NCBI RefSeq assembly: GCF_007558825.1
Contig: NZ_VLTK01000005.1
Coordinates: 62,001 to 126,000, forward strand
Length of the DNA stretch: 64,000 nt
Reading direction: 5' to 3'
Source: Brevibacterium aurantiacum
Lineage (GTDB): Bacteria > Actinomycetota > Actinomycetes > Actinomycetales > Brevibacteriaceae
Under the pieces are notes generated by a model. The model was given only the letters and a program-made list of their open reading frames with translations, had not been told where the DNA came from and searched no databases. The position numbers and the translations under genes were made by a program. Below, in pieces: positions 51,845 to 61,028 of the stretch; the stretch's first letter is position 1, and the number at the start of each line of letters is the position of its first letter.

Positions 51845-52063
51845 AGATACCCGCGACCTCGCCTCCGCGTCTGCGCTCACGCTCCTTTGCCTGGACCCGC
51901 GAGAGGAGGAGCTTTGCGACCGCGACGACGATCACGACGGCCTGGATCATCTGCGTGACGGAGTCCGCAACACTGTGGGGGACGAAAAGGTGGAGACGAT
52001 GAGCTGCAAGAGCAGTGCGCCTCCGACGGTGCCGAGGACTCTGACGCGGCCGCCGTTGAGCGC
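51845..52063 (-). pseudogene. C-terminal remnant of a sugar ABC transporter permease (RbsC-like), frameshifted
   Basis: On the minus strand one frame from 52063 reads ALNGGRVRVLGTVGGALLLQ and on to LIVSTF; the sequence then continues in another frame as VPHSVADSVTQMIQAVVIVV AVAKLLLSR followed by a basic tail. Together they look like the last membrane region of RbsC-type permeases, with a frameshift near 51990 and a stop directly before ALNGG. No ATPase or binding-protein gene is present. It lies between the DeoR gene and the Na+ symporter and appears to be debris of an older sugar transporter. Confidence 0.65.
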
Positions 52064-52119
52064 CGTTCAGCCAGATCGAGAGGTCGAGAGGCTCCGGCTC
52101 GCCCGGCGCGGGTCGTCGG

Positions 52120-52893
52120 TCAGCTCGCCGAGGTGGTGGTGACCTCGACATCGACGCCTGCGGTGCGCAGTGCATCCAGCTCGGAGCCGTCGCTGCCGGA
52201 GTCCGTGATCAGATGGTCGATCTCCTCCGTGGGGACCGTGAGCACCGAGGAGCGCAGGCCGACCTTCGTGTGGTCGACGAGTGCGGTGACCTGTCCGGCG
52301 CCGGCGGCCATGGCTCGGTCGGTGTCGGCGACAGGAAATGCAGGGGTGGAGAGGCCGAAGTCCGCGGCCAGCCCGTTGCCCGAGAGGAATACCGTGTCCG
52401 CCCTCAGGCCGAGGAGCGCTGAGACCGTGCCGCCGCCGACGAAGGCTCGAATCGAGTGTCGCAGAATTCCACCGACGACGATGACTTCGACGTCGGGGGA
52501 GGAGACCATCGCCTCGGCGACGAGGAGGGAATTGGTGACGATGCGGATGCCCGAGCGATCGCTGAGCTCCTTGGCCAGCAGCTCGGTCGTGGTGCCGGGG
52601 CCCAGGGCCACGACGTCGCCGTTGCGCACATGTTTGGCTGCGGCCCGCGCAATCGCAGTCTTCTCAGCCAGTGCCTGCTCGAGCTTCTCTGCATACGTCG
52701 ATTCGCGGGCGCTGGAGAAGGCGACCGCGCCTCCGTGGGTGCGGGTCAGGCGCCCTTCATCGGCGAGCTGATCGAGATCGCGACGGACCGTCACCGCTGA
52801 GGTGCTCAGCAGATCCGAAAGGGCGGCGATGGAGACCGCGCCGTCTCGTTCGATCGTCTCGATGATCACGTTTCGTCTTTGGGCGGCGATCAT
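52120..52893 (-). CDS. DeoR/GlpR-family transcriptional regulator
   Basis: A 257-residue sugar-phosphate-sensing repressor. The N-terminal winged helix has VSIAALSDLLSTSAVTVRRD (recognition helix near residues 32-40) and LTRTHGGAV; the C-terminal effector domain has VALGPGTTTELLAKEL near 95 and VTNSLLVAEAM, with ALVDHTKVG near 205. It lies upstream of the symporter, separated by a permease remnant, and probably controls galM/galTK and the symporter through the two matching operator sites. Sensing of galactose phosphate is inference. Confidence 0.88.
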   Translation of the reverse strand: MIAAQRRNVIIETIERDGAVSIAALSDLLSTSAVTVRRDLDQLADEGRLTRTHGGAVAFSSARESTYAEKLEQALAEKTAIARAAAKHVRNGDVVALGPGTTTELLAKELSDRSGIRIVTNSLLVAEAMVSSPDVEVIVVGGILRHSIRAFVGGGTVSALLGLRADTVFLSGNGLAADFGLSTPAFPVADTDRAMAAGAGQVTALVDHTKVGLRSSVLTVPTEEIDHLITDSGSDGSELDALRTAGVDVEVTTTSAS

Positions 52894-52903
52894 GGGGTTG
52901 TCC

Positions 52904-53620
52904 TCAGCCTCTGATGAGAGCTTCGCTCAAGGTCCGGGCCGCTTCGATGATGGACTTCGCGTGCAGACGTCCCGGTTGACGTGTCAGGCGGTCAACGGGG
53001 CCGGAGATCGACACAGCGGCCACGACGCGATTGCTGGGTCCGCGCACGGGGGCTGAGACGGAGGCGACTCCTCGTTCACGTTCGGCGATCGACTGCGCCC
53101 AGCCTCGGCGACGGACGCCGGAGAGCATGGTGGCGGAGAAGCGGGCACCGCGCAGACCGGTGTGCAGACGGTCGGGTTCCTCCCAGGCCAGCAGCACCTG
53201 GGCGGCGGAACCCGCGCGCATGCTCAGGGTGGCACCGATCGGCACCGAGTCGCGCAGGCCGACAGGGCGTTCGGCGGCGGCCACGCACAGTCGCAGGTCG
53301 CCTTGGCGGCGGAAGAGCTGGGCGGACTCGCCGGTCTGGTCGCGCAGCTGGCCGAGCACCGGTCCAGCCGCGGCGAGCAGGCGGTCCTCGCCGGCGGCCG
53401 AGGAGAGTTCGGCCAGACGTGGGCCGAGGACGAAGCGACCCTGCAGATCACGTCCGACGATGCGATGGAATTCGAGCGCAACGGCCAGACGGTGGGCAGT
53501 GGGTCGGGCGAGTCCGGTCAGTGAGACCAGCTCGGCCAGTGACGCGGGCCCAGCCTCAAGGGCGGAGAGAACCATTGCGGCCTTGTCGATGACTCCGACG
53601 CCGCTACCATTGCTTGTCAT
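52904..53620 (-). CDS. IclR-family regulator, probable LtbR/NdgR orthologue
   Basis: A 238-residue IclR-type regulator: N-terminal helix-turn-helix (ALEAGPASLAELVSLTGLAR then PTAHRLAVAL, residues about 18-48) and a C-terminal ligand domain. It lies divergent from leuCD, the conserved place of LtbR (Corynebacterium) and NdgR (Streptomyces), which control leuB/leuCD and related genes. ATG 53620 is preceded by CACAAT at 7 bases with TTGCAT 18 bases farther, a promoter for a near-leaderless mRNA. The repeated ACTCGTYGAGCGC motif in the intergenic region is a candidate target. Confidence 0.85.
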   Translation of the reverse strand: MTSNGSGVGVIDKAAMVLSALEAGPASLAELVSLTGLARPTAHRLAVALEFHRIVGRDLQGRFVLGPRLAELSSAAGEDRLLAAAGPVLGQLRDQTGESAQLFRRQGDLRLCVAAAERPVGLRDSVPIGATLSMRAGSAAQVLLAWEEPDRLHTGLRGARFSATMLSGVRRRGWAQSIAERERGVASVSAPVRGPSNRVVAAVSISGPVDRLTRQPGRLHAKSIIEAARTLSEALIRG

Positions 53621-53696
53621 AGACACTATTGTGCGCGTCTCAGTGGGCGAGATGCAAGTTCGAAATGCGATACGGGCGAGTAGGTTTCCTATACGA

Positions 53697-53731
53697 ACTC
53701 GTTGAGCGCACATCGCGCACTCGTCGAGCGC
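53697..53731. promoter_or_regulatory. Paired operator candidate in the IclR/leuC intergenic region
   Basis: ACTCGTTGAGCGC (53697-53709) and ACTCGTCGAGCGC (53719-53731) are direct repeats with one mismatch, spaced 22 bp, about two helical turns. TATACG (53690-53695) just upstream could be a leuC -10 box, so binding would block leuCD transcription. Confidence 0.55.
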
Positions 53732-53816
53732 TCAAGTCGAATGTCACCCACGCCCGAACACGGGCCGTCACAGCAGTAAGCACGTACAGGCAATCCCTGT
53801 ACCAGCGGGAGGAATC

Positions 53817-55307
53817 ATGCCACGCACTTTGGCCGAGAAGGTCTGGGCCGACCACGTCGTATCCCTGGGCGAAGACGGTGCGCCCGACCTCATCTACATC
53901 GATCTCCACCTCGTCCACGAGGTCACCAGCCCGCAGGCATTCGATGGTCTCCGACTCGCCGGGCGCCAGGTGCGCCGCCCCGACCTGACGATCGCCACGG
54001 AGGATCACAACACTCCGACCTGGGACATCGACAAGCCCATCGCCGAGCCCACCTCTGCCACACAGATCGAAACCCTGCGGCAGAATACGAAGGAATTCGG
54101 GATCCGGCTGCACAGCCTCGGCGATGCCGACCAGGGAATCGTCCACGTCGTGGGCCCACAGTTGGGCCTGACCCAGCCGGGGACCACCGTCGTCTGCGGC
54201 GACTCGCACACATCCACTCACGGCGCCTTCGGTGCCCTGGCACTGGGCATCGGCACCTCAGAGGTCGAGCACGTGCTCGCTACTCAGACGTTGAGCCTCA
54301 AGGCCTTCAAGACGATGTCGATCACCGTCGACGGCGAACTGCCCGAAGGCTCGAGCGCCAAGGACATCATCCTTGCCATCATCGCGAAGATCGGCACCGG
54401 CGGCGGGCAGGGCTACGTGCTCGAATACCGCGGTTCGGCGATTCGCGCGCTGTCGATGGAAGCACGGATGACCATCTGCAACATGTCGATCGAGGCCGGA
54501 GCCCGCGCAGGCATGGTCGCCCCGGACGAGACCACCTTCGACTACGTCAAAGGCCGTCCGCACGCACCCGAGGGCGAAGACTGGGACGCCGCGGTCGACT
54601 ACTGGAAGACCCTGTACACCGACGAAGGTGCCACCTTCGACCATGAGGTCGTCCTCGAGGCCAAGGACATCGAACCGTTCGTGACCTGGGGAACCAACCC
54701 GGGCCAGGGACTGCCGCTGTCGGCCTCAGTGCCCTCACCCGATGACTTCGCCGACGAGAACGACAAGGCATCGGCCGCCAACGCTCTGGCCTACATGGGT
54801 CTGACGCCGGGCACCCCGCTGCGTGAGATCGAAGTCGACACCGTGTTCCTCGGTTCGTGCACGAACTCACGCATCGAAGACCTGCGTGCCGCCGCCGAGG
54901 TGGTCCGCGGCCGGAAGAAGGCCGAGAACGTCCGCTTCATGGTCGTTCCCGGATCGGCGAAGGTTCGCCTGCAGGCCGAGGACGAGGGCCTCGACGTGAT
55001 CTTCAAAGACTTCGGAGGTGAGTGGCGCTTCGCTGGCTGCTCGATGTGCCTGGGCATGAACCCGGACCAACTGGCCGACGGTGAGCGCTGTGCCTCGACC
55101 TCGAACCGCAACTTCGAGGGCCGTCAGGGCAAGGGCGGGCGCACCCACCTGGTGTCCCCGCTCGTGGCCGCGGCCACCGCCGTGCGCGGGACGCTGTCCT
55201 CGCCCGGTGACGTCAAGGACCTCCCACGCGACGCCGAACCGGTGGCGTGGACGGACAATAAGCCCACCTTGACACTGACACCGACCCCCACCTCGGCGAA
55301 CGCTTAA
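53817..55307 (+). CDS. leuC: 3-isopropylmalate dehydratase large subunit
   Basis: Aconitase-family enzyme that isomerises 2- to 3-isopropylmalate with LeuD. The 496-residue protein has the three [4Fe-4S] cysteines in [17 protein letters not shown] (near residue 346) and [12 protein letters not shown] (near 408), plus [19 protein letters not shown] near 130. GGGAGGAATC directly precedes ATG 53817. The last 30 residues ([12 protein letters not shown]) are an extra Thr/Pro-rich tail. leuD follows 13 bases after the stop. Confidence 0.97.
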   Translation: MPRTLAEKVWADHVVSLGEDGAPDLIYIDLHLVHEVTSPQAFDGLRLAGRQVRRPDLTIATEDHNTPTWDIDKPIAEPTSATQIETLRQNTKEFGIRLHSLGDADQGIVHVVGPQLGLTQPGTTVVCGDSHTSTHGAFGALALGIGTSEVEHVLATQTLSLKAFKTMSITVDGELPEGSSAKDIILAIIAKIGTGGGQGYVLEYRGSAIRALSMEARMTICNMSIEAGARAGMVAPDETTFDYVKGRPHAPEGEDWDAAVDYWKTLYTDEGATFDHEVVLEAKDIEPFVTWGTNPGQGLPLSASVPSPDDFADENDKASAANALAYMGLTPGTPLREIEVDTVFLGSCTNSRIEDLRAAAEVVRGRKKAENVRFMVVPGSAKVRLQAEDEGLDVIFKDFGGEWRFAGCSMCLGMNPDQLADGERCASTSNRNFEGRQGKGGRTHLVSPLVAAATAVRGTLSSPGDVKDLPRDAEPVAWTDNKPTLTLTPTPTSANA

Positions 55308-55320
55308 GGACTGACGACTG

Positions 55321-55920
55321 ATGGAAGCTTTCAGCACACATACCGGCATCGGCGTCCCGCTGCGTCGCGCCAACATCGACACCGACCAGATCATCCCGGC
55401 GAAGTTCCTCAAGCGGGTCACCCGCACCGGATTCGAAGACGCGCTGTTCTACCGGTGGCGGACGAATGACGACTTCGTCCTCAACGACCCCGACTTCTCG
55501 GCCGGCTCCGTCCTCGTGGCCGGACCTGATTTCGGCACCGGCTCATCGCGTGAACACGCCGTGTGGGCACTGAAGGACTACGGTTTCCGCGTCGTCCTCT
55601 CCTCGCGCTTCGGCGACATCTTCCGAGGCAACTCCGGCAAAGAGGGTCTCCTGGCAGCTCAGCTGGAACAGGACGACATCGAATTGATCTGGAAGATCCT
55701 GGAGAACCACCCGGGCACCCCGATCACCGTGGACCTGAACGCGAAGACCGTGACCTGCGATTCGGTCACAGTGACGTTCCAGATCGATGACTACACGCGC
55801 TGGCGCCTCCTCGAGGGCCATGACGACATCAGCCTGACCCTGGCCAAGGAATCCGAGATCTCCGATTTCGAGTCCAATCGGGCGACGTTCAAGCCGACGA
55901 CTCTGCCCGCGAAGGTCTGA
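55321..55920 (+). CDS. leuD: 3-isopropylmalate dehydratase small subunit
   Basis: Partner of LeuC, forming the swivel domain of the enzyme. The 199-residue protein shows [20 protein letters not shown] near residue 10 and [19 protein letters not shown] near residue 72, both standard for LeuD. Translation probably follows leuC directly. Its stop codon is inside the first of four 22-bp repeat units that run through the downstream gap. Confidence 0.96.
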   Translation: MEAFSTHTGIGVPLRRANIDTDQIIPAKFLKRVTRTGFEDALFYRWRTNDDFVLNDPDFSAGSVLVAGPDFGTGSSREHAVWALKDYGFRVVLSSRFGDIFRGNSGKEGLLAAQLEQDDIELIWKILENHPGTPITVDLNAKTVTCDSVTVTFQIDDYTRWRLLEGHDDISLTLAKESEISDFESNRATFKPTTLPAKV

Positions 55921-55996
55921 ACTTTCCGCAGCGAAAGTCTGAGGCTTTCTCAGTGAGAGTCTGAACCCTTCTCAGTGAAGGCTCGAATCGTCGAAC
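55909..55996 (+). repeat. 22-bp tandem repeat x4 spanning the leuD stop
   Basis: Units begin at 55909, 55931, 55953 and 55975. The first three share GNGARRGTCTGA at the same offset (TGA of the first is the leuD stop); the fourth is more decayed. Confidence 0.75.
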
Positions 55997-56042
55997 GCGA
56001 CGGTCTGAGAGCCGTGACACAGAGGACCCACGCCGCGTCTGC

Positions 56043-56084
56043 GCTAGTCTTGGACGAGTCCGGACTAGTCTGGGCCACGTCCGG
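56043..56084 (+). promoter_or_regulatory. Duplicated -10 region upstream of murA
   Basis: Two 21-bp tandem units (56043-56063, 56064-56084), each with CTAGTCT near the start and GTCCGG at the end. TAGTCT at 56045 and 56066 both fit a -10 box, so murA may have two stacked promoters 21 bp apart. Confidence 0.5.
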
Positions 56085-56119
56085 ATCCTACCGGGTGCAA
56101 GTGTGACGCAGGGAGGAAC

Positions 56120-57436
56120 ATGCTCGAAGTTCGCGGCGGTAATCCGTTAGGTGGAACCGTCCAGGTCAGAGGTGCCAAGAACTTGGTTCCCAAGGCCATG
56201 GTCGCCTCATTGTTGGGAGAGACGCCCTCCGTCCTGCGCGGGGTGCCGCAGATCAGGGACGTTGAGATCGTCACCGGTCTGCTCGAGCTCCATGGGGTTC
56301 GGGTCACGCCCGGGGTCGATGGACAGCAGTCCGACGGTGAACTTCACTTGGATCCCTCCGATATGGCACAGGGATCGATCGTCGACATCGACGCACACGC
56401 CGGTTCCTCACGGATCCCGATCCTCTTCTGCGGACCTCTCCTGCACAGCCTGGGCCAAGCGTTCATCCCGGATCTTGGCGGCTGCCACATCGGCGATCGT
56501 CCCATCAACTTCCACCTCGATGTGCTGCGGCAGTTCGGTGCCGAGGTCGACAAGACCTCCGGCGGCATCATGCTCACCACCCGGGGACGACTCCAGGGCA
56601 CGAAGGTCGAACTGCCCTTTCCCTCTGTGGGTGCCACAGAGCAGGTTCTGCTGACCGCGGTCCGCGCCGAAGGTGTGACCGAGCTGCGCAATGCGGCCAT
56701 CGAACCCGAGATCATGGATCTCATCGCCCTGCTCCAGAAGATGGGCGCCATCATCACCGTCGACACCGACCGTGTGGTGCGCATCGAGGGCGTGGACACC
56801 CTGCGCGGCTTCATCCACCGCGCACTGCCGGACCGCAATGAGACCGCCTCGTGGGCCTCGGCTGCGCTGGCCACCGGCGGAGACATCTTCGTCGAAGGTG
56901 CCTCCCAACCCGAGCTCATCACCTTCCTCAACGTCTTCCGCCGCATCGGCGGCGAATTCGAGGTCGAGGAGACTGGGATCCGCTTCCGCCACCCAGGTGG
57001 CAGGCTCACGTCCTTCGCCCTGGAGACCGACGTGCACCCGGGCTTCATGACCGATTGGCAGCAGCCGCTCGTCGTTGCCATGACCCAGGCCGAGGGCTTG
57101 TCTATCATCCACGAGACCGTGTACGAGAACCGTTTCGGCTTCACCCACGCTCTCGGTGAGATGGGCGCCCAGATCCAGCTCTACCGCGAATGCCTCGGTG
57201 GTACACCCTGCCGCTTCGGGCGCCGCAACTACCAGCATTCGGCCGTGGTCTCCGGGCCTACCGAACTCACCGGAACACGCATCGACGTGCCCGATCTGCG
57301 CGGTGGGTTCAGCCACCTCATCGCAGCCCTGGCGGCACGCGGCACCAGCCAGGTCCACGGCATCGAGCTCATCAACCGCGGATACGAGAACTTCCTCGAC
57401 AAGCTTCTCGGTCTCGGGGCCGAGGTGGCCGCATGA
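56120..57436 (+). CDS. murA: UDP-N-acetylglucosamine 1-carboxyvinyltransferase
   Basis: Adds enolpyruvate to UDP-GlcNAc, the first committed step of peptidoglycan synthesis; target of fosfomycin. The 438-residue protein keeps the active-site loop Cys (LGGCHIGDRP, Cys122), so it should be fosfomycin-sensitive at the target level, unlike mycobacterial MurA with Asp. N-terminal VRGGNPLGGTVQVRGAKN and C-terminal VPDLRGGFSHLIAALAARG are also typical. AGGGAGGAAC precedes ATG 56120. The stop overlaps the plsC start (ATGA). Confidence 0.95.
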   Translation: MLEVRGGNPLGGTVQVRGAKNLVPKAMVASLLGETPSVLRGVPQIRDVEIVTGLLELHGVRVTPGVDGQQSDGELHLDPSDMAQGSIVDIDAHAGSSRIPILFCGPLLHSLGQAFIPDLGGCHIGDRPINFHLDVLRQFGAEVDKTSGGIMLTTRGRLQGTKVELPFPSVGATEQVLLTAVRAEGVTELRNAAIEPEIMDLIALLQKMGAIITVDTDRVVRIEGVDTLRGFIHRALPDRNETASWASAALATGGDIFVEGASQPELITFLNVFRRIGGEFEVEETGIRFRHPGGRLTSFALETDVHPGFMTDWQQPLVVAMTQAEGLSIIHETVYENRFGFTHALGEMGAQIQLYRECLGGTPCRFGRRNYQHSAVVSGPTELTGTRIDVPDLRGGFSHLIAALAARGTSQVHGIELINRGYENFLDKLLGLGAEVAA

Positions 57437-58200
57437 GTGCGGTGACCGAGCCGGACTCGAATGATCACGACCTCGTCTCCTTCGACCCCGCCTCAGTGCG
57501 TGCTCAGAACCGGGCCGGCACCATCGCCGCCACTGCTGCCTTCGGTCTCATGCGCACGGCCACGAAGATGACGGTGACGGGGGCTGAACATCTGCCGGCG
57601 CAGGGCAAGGCCGCCATCATCGCCGCCTACCATGCGAACCACCTCGACCCGATCCTCGTGGGCCTGGCTCTCAAACGTCACGGCCGGATGCCGCATTTCC
57701 TGGCGAAGTCATCTCTGTTCTCCGGCGTTCTCGGAACGATCCTCAAGACGATCGGCCAGATCCCCGTGCTGCGAGCCTCGGGACAGGCCGGGGACTCGCT
57801 CGAATACGCCAAAGATGCTTTGGCCAACGGCCAGACCGTGGTCATCTACCCCGAGGGAACCTTGACCAAGGACCCGGACTTCTGGCCCCAGCACTTCAAA
57901 TCCGGCACTGCACGGCTCGCCCTTGAAACCGGGGCACCGATCATTCCCGTCGCCCACTGGGGGCTCAACGGAATCTATCCGCGCGGATCTCGGCTGCCGA
58001 GGTTCAAACCTCTGAGCCACAGCTGCGTCGTCAGGTTCGGGCCTTCCCTCGACTACGAGGACCTGTGGCCCCACCGCGAAGAGAAGAGGGCCAAGACGGT
58101 GCTCACCCACCGTCTGACGAACATCATTGCAGCGATGGTCGGCGAGCTTTCGAATCGTGAGCTGCCGGCGAGATTCCACAACAAGGAGGTCGGCGAATGA
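57433..58200 (+). CDS. plsC: 1-acyl-glycerol-3-phosphate acyltransferase (PlsC-like)
   Basis: Membrane-associated acyltransferase of phospholipid synthesis, 255 residues. Motif I is AYHANHLDPI (HX4D) near residue 60 and motif III YPEGTLTKD near residue 140; FLAKSSLFSGVLG fits motif II. ATG 57433 overlaps the murA stop and its own stop overlaps the gpsA start, so murA-plsC-gpsA are translationally coupled, linking cell wall and phospholipid precursor supply. Confidence 0.88.
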   Translation: MSAVTEPDSNDHDLVSFDPASVRAQNRAGTIAATAAFGLMRTATKMTVTGAEHLPAQGKAAIIAAYHANHLDPILVGLALKRHGRMPHFLAKSSLFSGVLGTILKTIGQIPVLRASGQAGDSLEYAKDALANGQTVVIYPEGTLTKDPDFWPQHFKSGTARLALETGAPIIPVAHWGLNGIYPRGSRLPRFKPLSHSCVVRFGPSLDYEDLWPHREEKRAKTVLTHRLTNIIAAMVGELSNRELPARFHNKEVGE

Positions 58201-59210
58201 GCGTCGAGAAGACCGCAGTGCTGGGCGCCGGATCATGGGGGACAACCTATGCCGCCGTCGTCGCCGACGCTGGATTCCCCGTCACCCTCTGGGCTCGCCG
58301 GTCCGAGGTCGCCGAGGAGATCACCTCCTCACACACCAATGAACGGTACCTGGGCGACCGGGTCCTGCCTGAGCTGCTGAGCGCGACCGCCGATGACATC
58401 GCCGCCGTCGCAGACGCCGAGGTCATCATCCTCGCCGTTCCCGCGCAGACCCTGAGGGAGAACCTGAGCCGGTGGAAGCCGCACCTGCGCCCAGGCGTGA
58501 AGCTCGTGAGCCTGATGAAGGGCATCGAGGTCGACACGGGCAAACGCATGTCCGAGGTCATCGCTGAGGTCGCCGAGGTGGACTCGACCCAGATCGCGGT
58601 CGTCTCCGGCCCGAACCTGGCCCGTGAGATCGCCGATCGTCAGCCCACAGCCACCGTCGTGGCCTCGGAGAGCATCGAGACCGCCGAGGTGGTCGCTGAG
58701 ATCAGCGCGAACGGCTACTTCCGGCCCTATACCAACACCGACGTCGTCGGCGTCGAGATGGGCGGTGCCGTGAAGAACGTCATCGCCCTGGCAGTCGGCA
58801 TCGCCGACGGTCAGAAGCTCGGCGACAACTCGAAGGCCTCGATCATCACCCGCGGCTTGGCTGAGACCTCTCGTCTGGCCGCTGCCATGGGTGCCCAGCC
58901 GCACACACTCTCGGGGCTGGCCGGACTCGGCGACCTCGTCGCCACATGTGCCTCGCCACTGTCGCGCAACCGGACATTCGGGCGCCACCTCGGCGAGGGC
59001 ATGAGCCTGGATGATGTCATCGCTCACACTTCTCAGACCGCTGAGGGAGTGAAATCGGCGCCCGCCATCCTGGCCTTGGGACGCAGGTACTCGGTCGACC
59101 TGCCGATCACCGAAGCCGTGTGTGCGGTCCTCGGAGGACAGCTGAGGGTTGACGAACTCGCCGGTTTGCTGTTGTCTCGGAAGCGTAAGCACGAGGGACC
59201 ACCCGCCTGA
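58197..59210 (+). CDS. gpsA: Glycerol-3-phosphate dehydrogenase [NAD(P)+]
   Basis: Reduces dihydroxyacetone phosphate to sn-glycerol-3-phosphate for phospholipid synthesis. The 337-residue protein has the Rossmann motif VLGAGSWGTTYAAVVADAG at residues 7-25, the catalytic Lys in MGGAVKNVIALAVGIADG near 185, and GLAGLGDLVATCASPLSRNR near 240. Coupled with plsC through ATGA overlap. Confidence 0.96.
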   Translation: MSVEKTAVLGAGSWGTTYAAVVADAGFPVTLWARRSEVAEEITSSHTNERYLGDRVLPELLSATADDIAAVADAEVIILAVPAQTLRENLSRWKPHLRPGVKLVSLMKGIEVDTGKRMSEVIAEVAEVDSTQIAVVSGPNLAREIADRQPTATVVASESIETAEVVAEISANGYFRPYTNTDVVGVEMGGAVKNVIALAVGIADGQKLGDNSKASIITRGLAETSRLAAAMGAQPHTLSGLAGLGDLVATCASPLSRNRTFGRHLGEGMSLDDVIAHTSQTAEGVKSAPAILALGRRYSVDLPITEAVCAVLGGQLRVDELAGLLLSRKRKHEGPPA

Positions 59211-59232
59211 GCAACTCAGGCTGTCCGGCACC

Positions 59233-59260
59233 ACATCGCACGACCACTACATCGCACGAC
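59233..59260 (+). repeat. 16-bp-period tandem pair before the PEBP-family gene
   Basis: ACATCGCACGAC at 59233-59244 and 59249-59260, 22 bases after the gpsA stop. Confidence 0.7.
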
Positions 59261-59271
59261 AAGGAGCAGAC

Positions 59272-59805
59272 ATGAGCGTCAACTCACCGTTTTACAACCT
59301 TTCCGAAGTTCCGACATTCACTCTCACCAGCACGGACATCGAGAACGGGGGCGAACTGAGCGGACCGCAGCTCTCGGGTGCGATGGGCGTCGACGGCGGC
59401 CAGGACGTCTCCCCGCAGCTGTCCTGGTCGGGATTCCCCGAAGAGACCAAGGCCTTCGCCGTGACCTGCTACGACCCGGATGCACCCACCGGCTCCGGTT
59501 TCTGGCACTGGGTCGTGACCGACCTCGACGCGTCGACGACCAGCCTGCCCGCCAACGCCGGCGATCCCTCGGCGGACCTTCTGCCTGCTGGAACAGTGAC
59601 CCTGCGCAACGATGCAGGCGAACCTCGCTTCGTCGGTGCCGCCCCACCACAGGGCCACGGACCGCACCGTTACTTCTTCATCGTCACAGCACTGGCGGAG
59701 CCGCTTGGCCTCGACGAATCCGCCTCACCGGCCTTCGCCGGGTTCAACATGTTCTTCAAAGGCATCGCCCGTGCATCCCTGGAATGCACGTTCGAGCTCA
59801 AGTGA
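59272..59805 (+). CDS. YbhB/YbcL (PEBP) family protein
   Basis: A 177-residue phosphatidylethanolamine-binding-protein-like protein, cytoplasmic. Typical ligand-pocket segments are PQLSWSGFP, YDPDAPTGSGFWHWVVTDLD near residue 65, and GHGPHRYFFIVTAL near 130. AAGGAGC precedes ATG 59272. Cellular role unknown in bacteria; a kinase-inhibitor label comes from the eukaryotic homologues. Confidence 0.9.
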   Translation: MSVNSPFYNLSEVPTFTLTSTDIENGGELSGPQLSGAMGVDGGQDVSPQLSWSGFPEETKAFAVTCYDPDAPTGSGFWHWVVTDLDASTTSLPANAGDPSADLLPAGTVTLRNDAGEPRFVGAAPPQGHGPHRYFFIVTALAEPLGLDESASPAFAGFNMFFKGIARASLECTFELK

Positions 59806-59861
59806 GTTAGAGTTTTCCAGTCCGTACAAACGGTCACGCGCGCTAACGACCAAGGATTTCT

Positions 59862-60977
59862 ATGCCTGAATCTGATCACCGGCCACTCGTCGCAGTCCTC
59901 TTCGGCGGACGATCGAGCGAACACGCCGTCAGCTGCGTCACTGCAGCCGGGGTCATCCAGGCCATCGACACCGACGCCTACCGTGTTCTGCCGATCGGCA
60001 TCACAAAGTCCGGCGTGTGGCGCATCGTCGAAGACTGGTCGACGATGGCCTTCGACCCGGCCGATATGCCCGAGGTCGTTGACAACGGAACCGAGGTCAT
60101 CCCACCGGTCTCCGCGCAGGGCTCACCTCTGCTGCAGCGGGACGCCGAGGGGCGGTACACCGAACTCGGATCCGTCGATGTCTACTTCCCTCTCCTGCAC
60201 GGTCAGTACGGGGAAGACGGAACCTTGCAAGGCCTGTTCGAACTCAGCGACACGGCCTACGTCGGCTCCGGGGTCTTCGCTTCGGCGGCGAGCATGGACA
60301 AGCACTACACGAAGTCCCTCATGGCCCACGCCGGAATTCCGACGTGCCCCTGGGAGCTCGTGACCGAAACCATGTGGGAATCAGAGCAGGCCGACGCCGA
60401 GGCTCGGATCACCGGACTTGGTCTGCCCGTATTCGTCAAACCTGCACGGGCAGGATCGTCCATGGGAGTCAGCCGCGTCGAGTCCGCCGCGGGTCTGGAT
60501 CAGGCACTGCGCTCTGCCTTCGAGCATGACTCCAAGGTCATCGTCGAACCACAGGTCGTCGGCCGTGAGATCGAGTGCGCGGTGCTCGGCTCGGTTCACG
60601 ACCGTGAGGTCCGCGTCTCGTTCCCCGGAGAGATCGAAGTCTCCGGCGAGCACTCCTTCTATGACTTCGAGGCCAAATACCTCAACCTCGCCGATGCGCA
60701 GCTGACCTGTCCGGCGCGCGTCGATGAGAAGACGACGGCCCGGATCCAGGAACTCTCAGCCCAGGTCTTCCGGCTCTTCGACTGCACAGGACTCTCACGA
60801 GTCGATACCTTCGTCACAGATGCCGGTGACGTCCTCATCAACGAGATCAACACGCTCCCGGGGTTCACCCCCACCTCGGCGTACCCGTTCATGTGGTCGA
60901 ACTCGGGCATCGAGTACCCGGCGCTCATCTCAGAGCTCATCACCATCGCCCTGGTCGACCACGCCCGCACCCACTGA
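59862..60977 (+). CDS. ddl: D-alanine-D-alanine ligase
   Basis: ATP-dependent formation of D-Ala-D-Ala for peptidoglycan. The 371-residue ATP-grasp protein has VLFGGRSSEHAVSCVTAAG at residues 10-28, LLHGQYGEDGTLQGLFEL near 108, VKPARAGSSMGVSRV near 192 and the metal-binding EINTLPGFT near 327. AAGGA lies shortly before ATG 59862. The order gpsA-(PEBP)-ddl-DUF3515-thiL is typical of actinobacteria. Confidence 0.96.
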   Translation: MPESDHRPLVAVLFGGRSSEHAVSCVTAAGVIQAIDTDAYRVLPIGITKSGVWRIVEDWSTMAFDPADMPEVVDNGTEVIPPVSAQGSPLLQRDAEGRYTELGSVDVYFPLLHGQYGEDGTLQGLFELSDTAYVGSGVFASAASMDKHYTKSLMAHAGIPTCPWELVTETMWESEQADAEARITGLGLPVFVKPARAGSSMGVSRVESAAGLDQALRSAFEHDSKVIVEPQVVGREIECAVLGSVHDREVRVSFPGEIEVSGEHSFYDFEAKYLNLADAQLTCPARVDEKTTARIQELSAQVFRLFDCTGLSRVDTFVTDAGDVLINEINTLPGFTPTSAYPFMWSNSGIEYPALISELITIALVDHARTH

Positions 60978-61028
60978 GTCCCGAGCCGCGAACGCGCTGA
61001 GTTCACCTGCAACCCTGAGCGCACCTGC

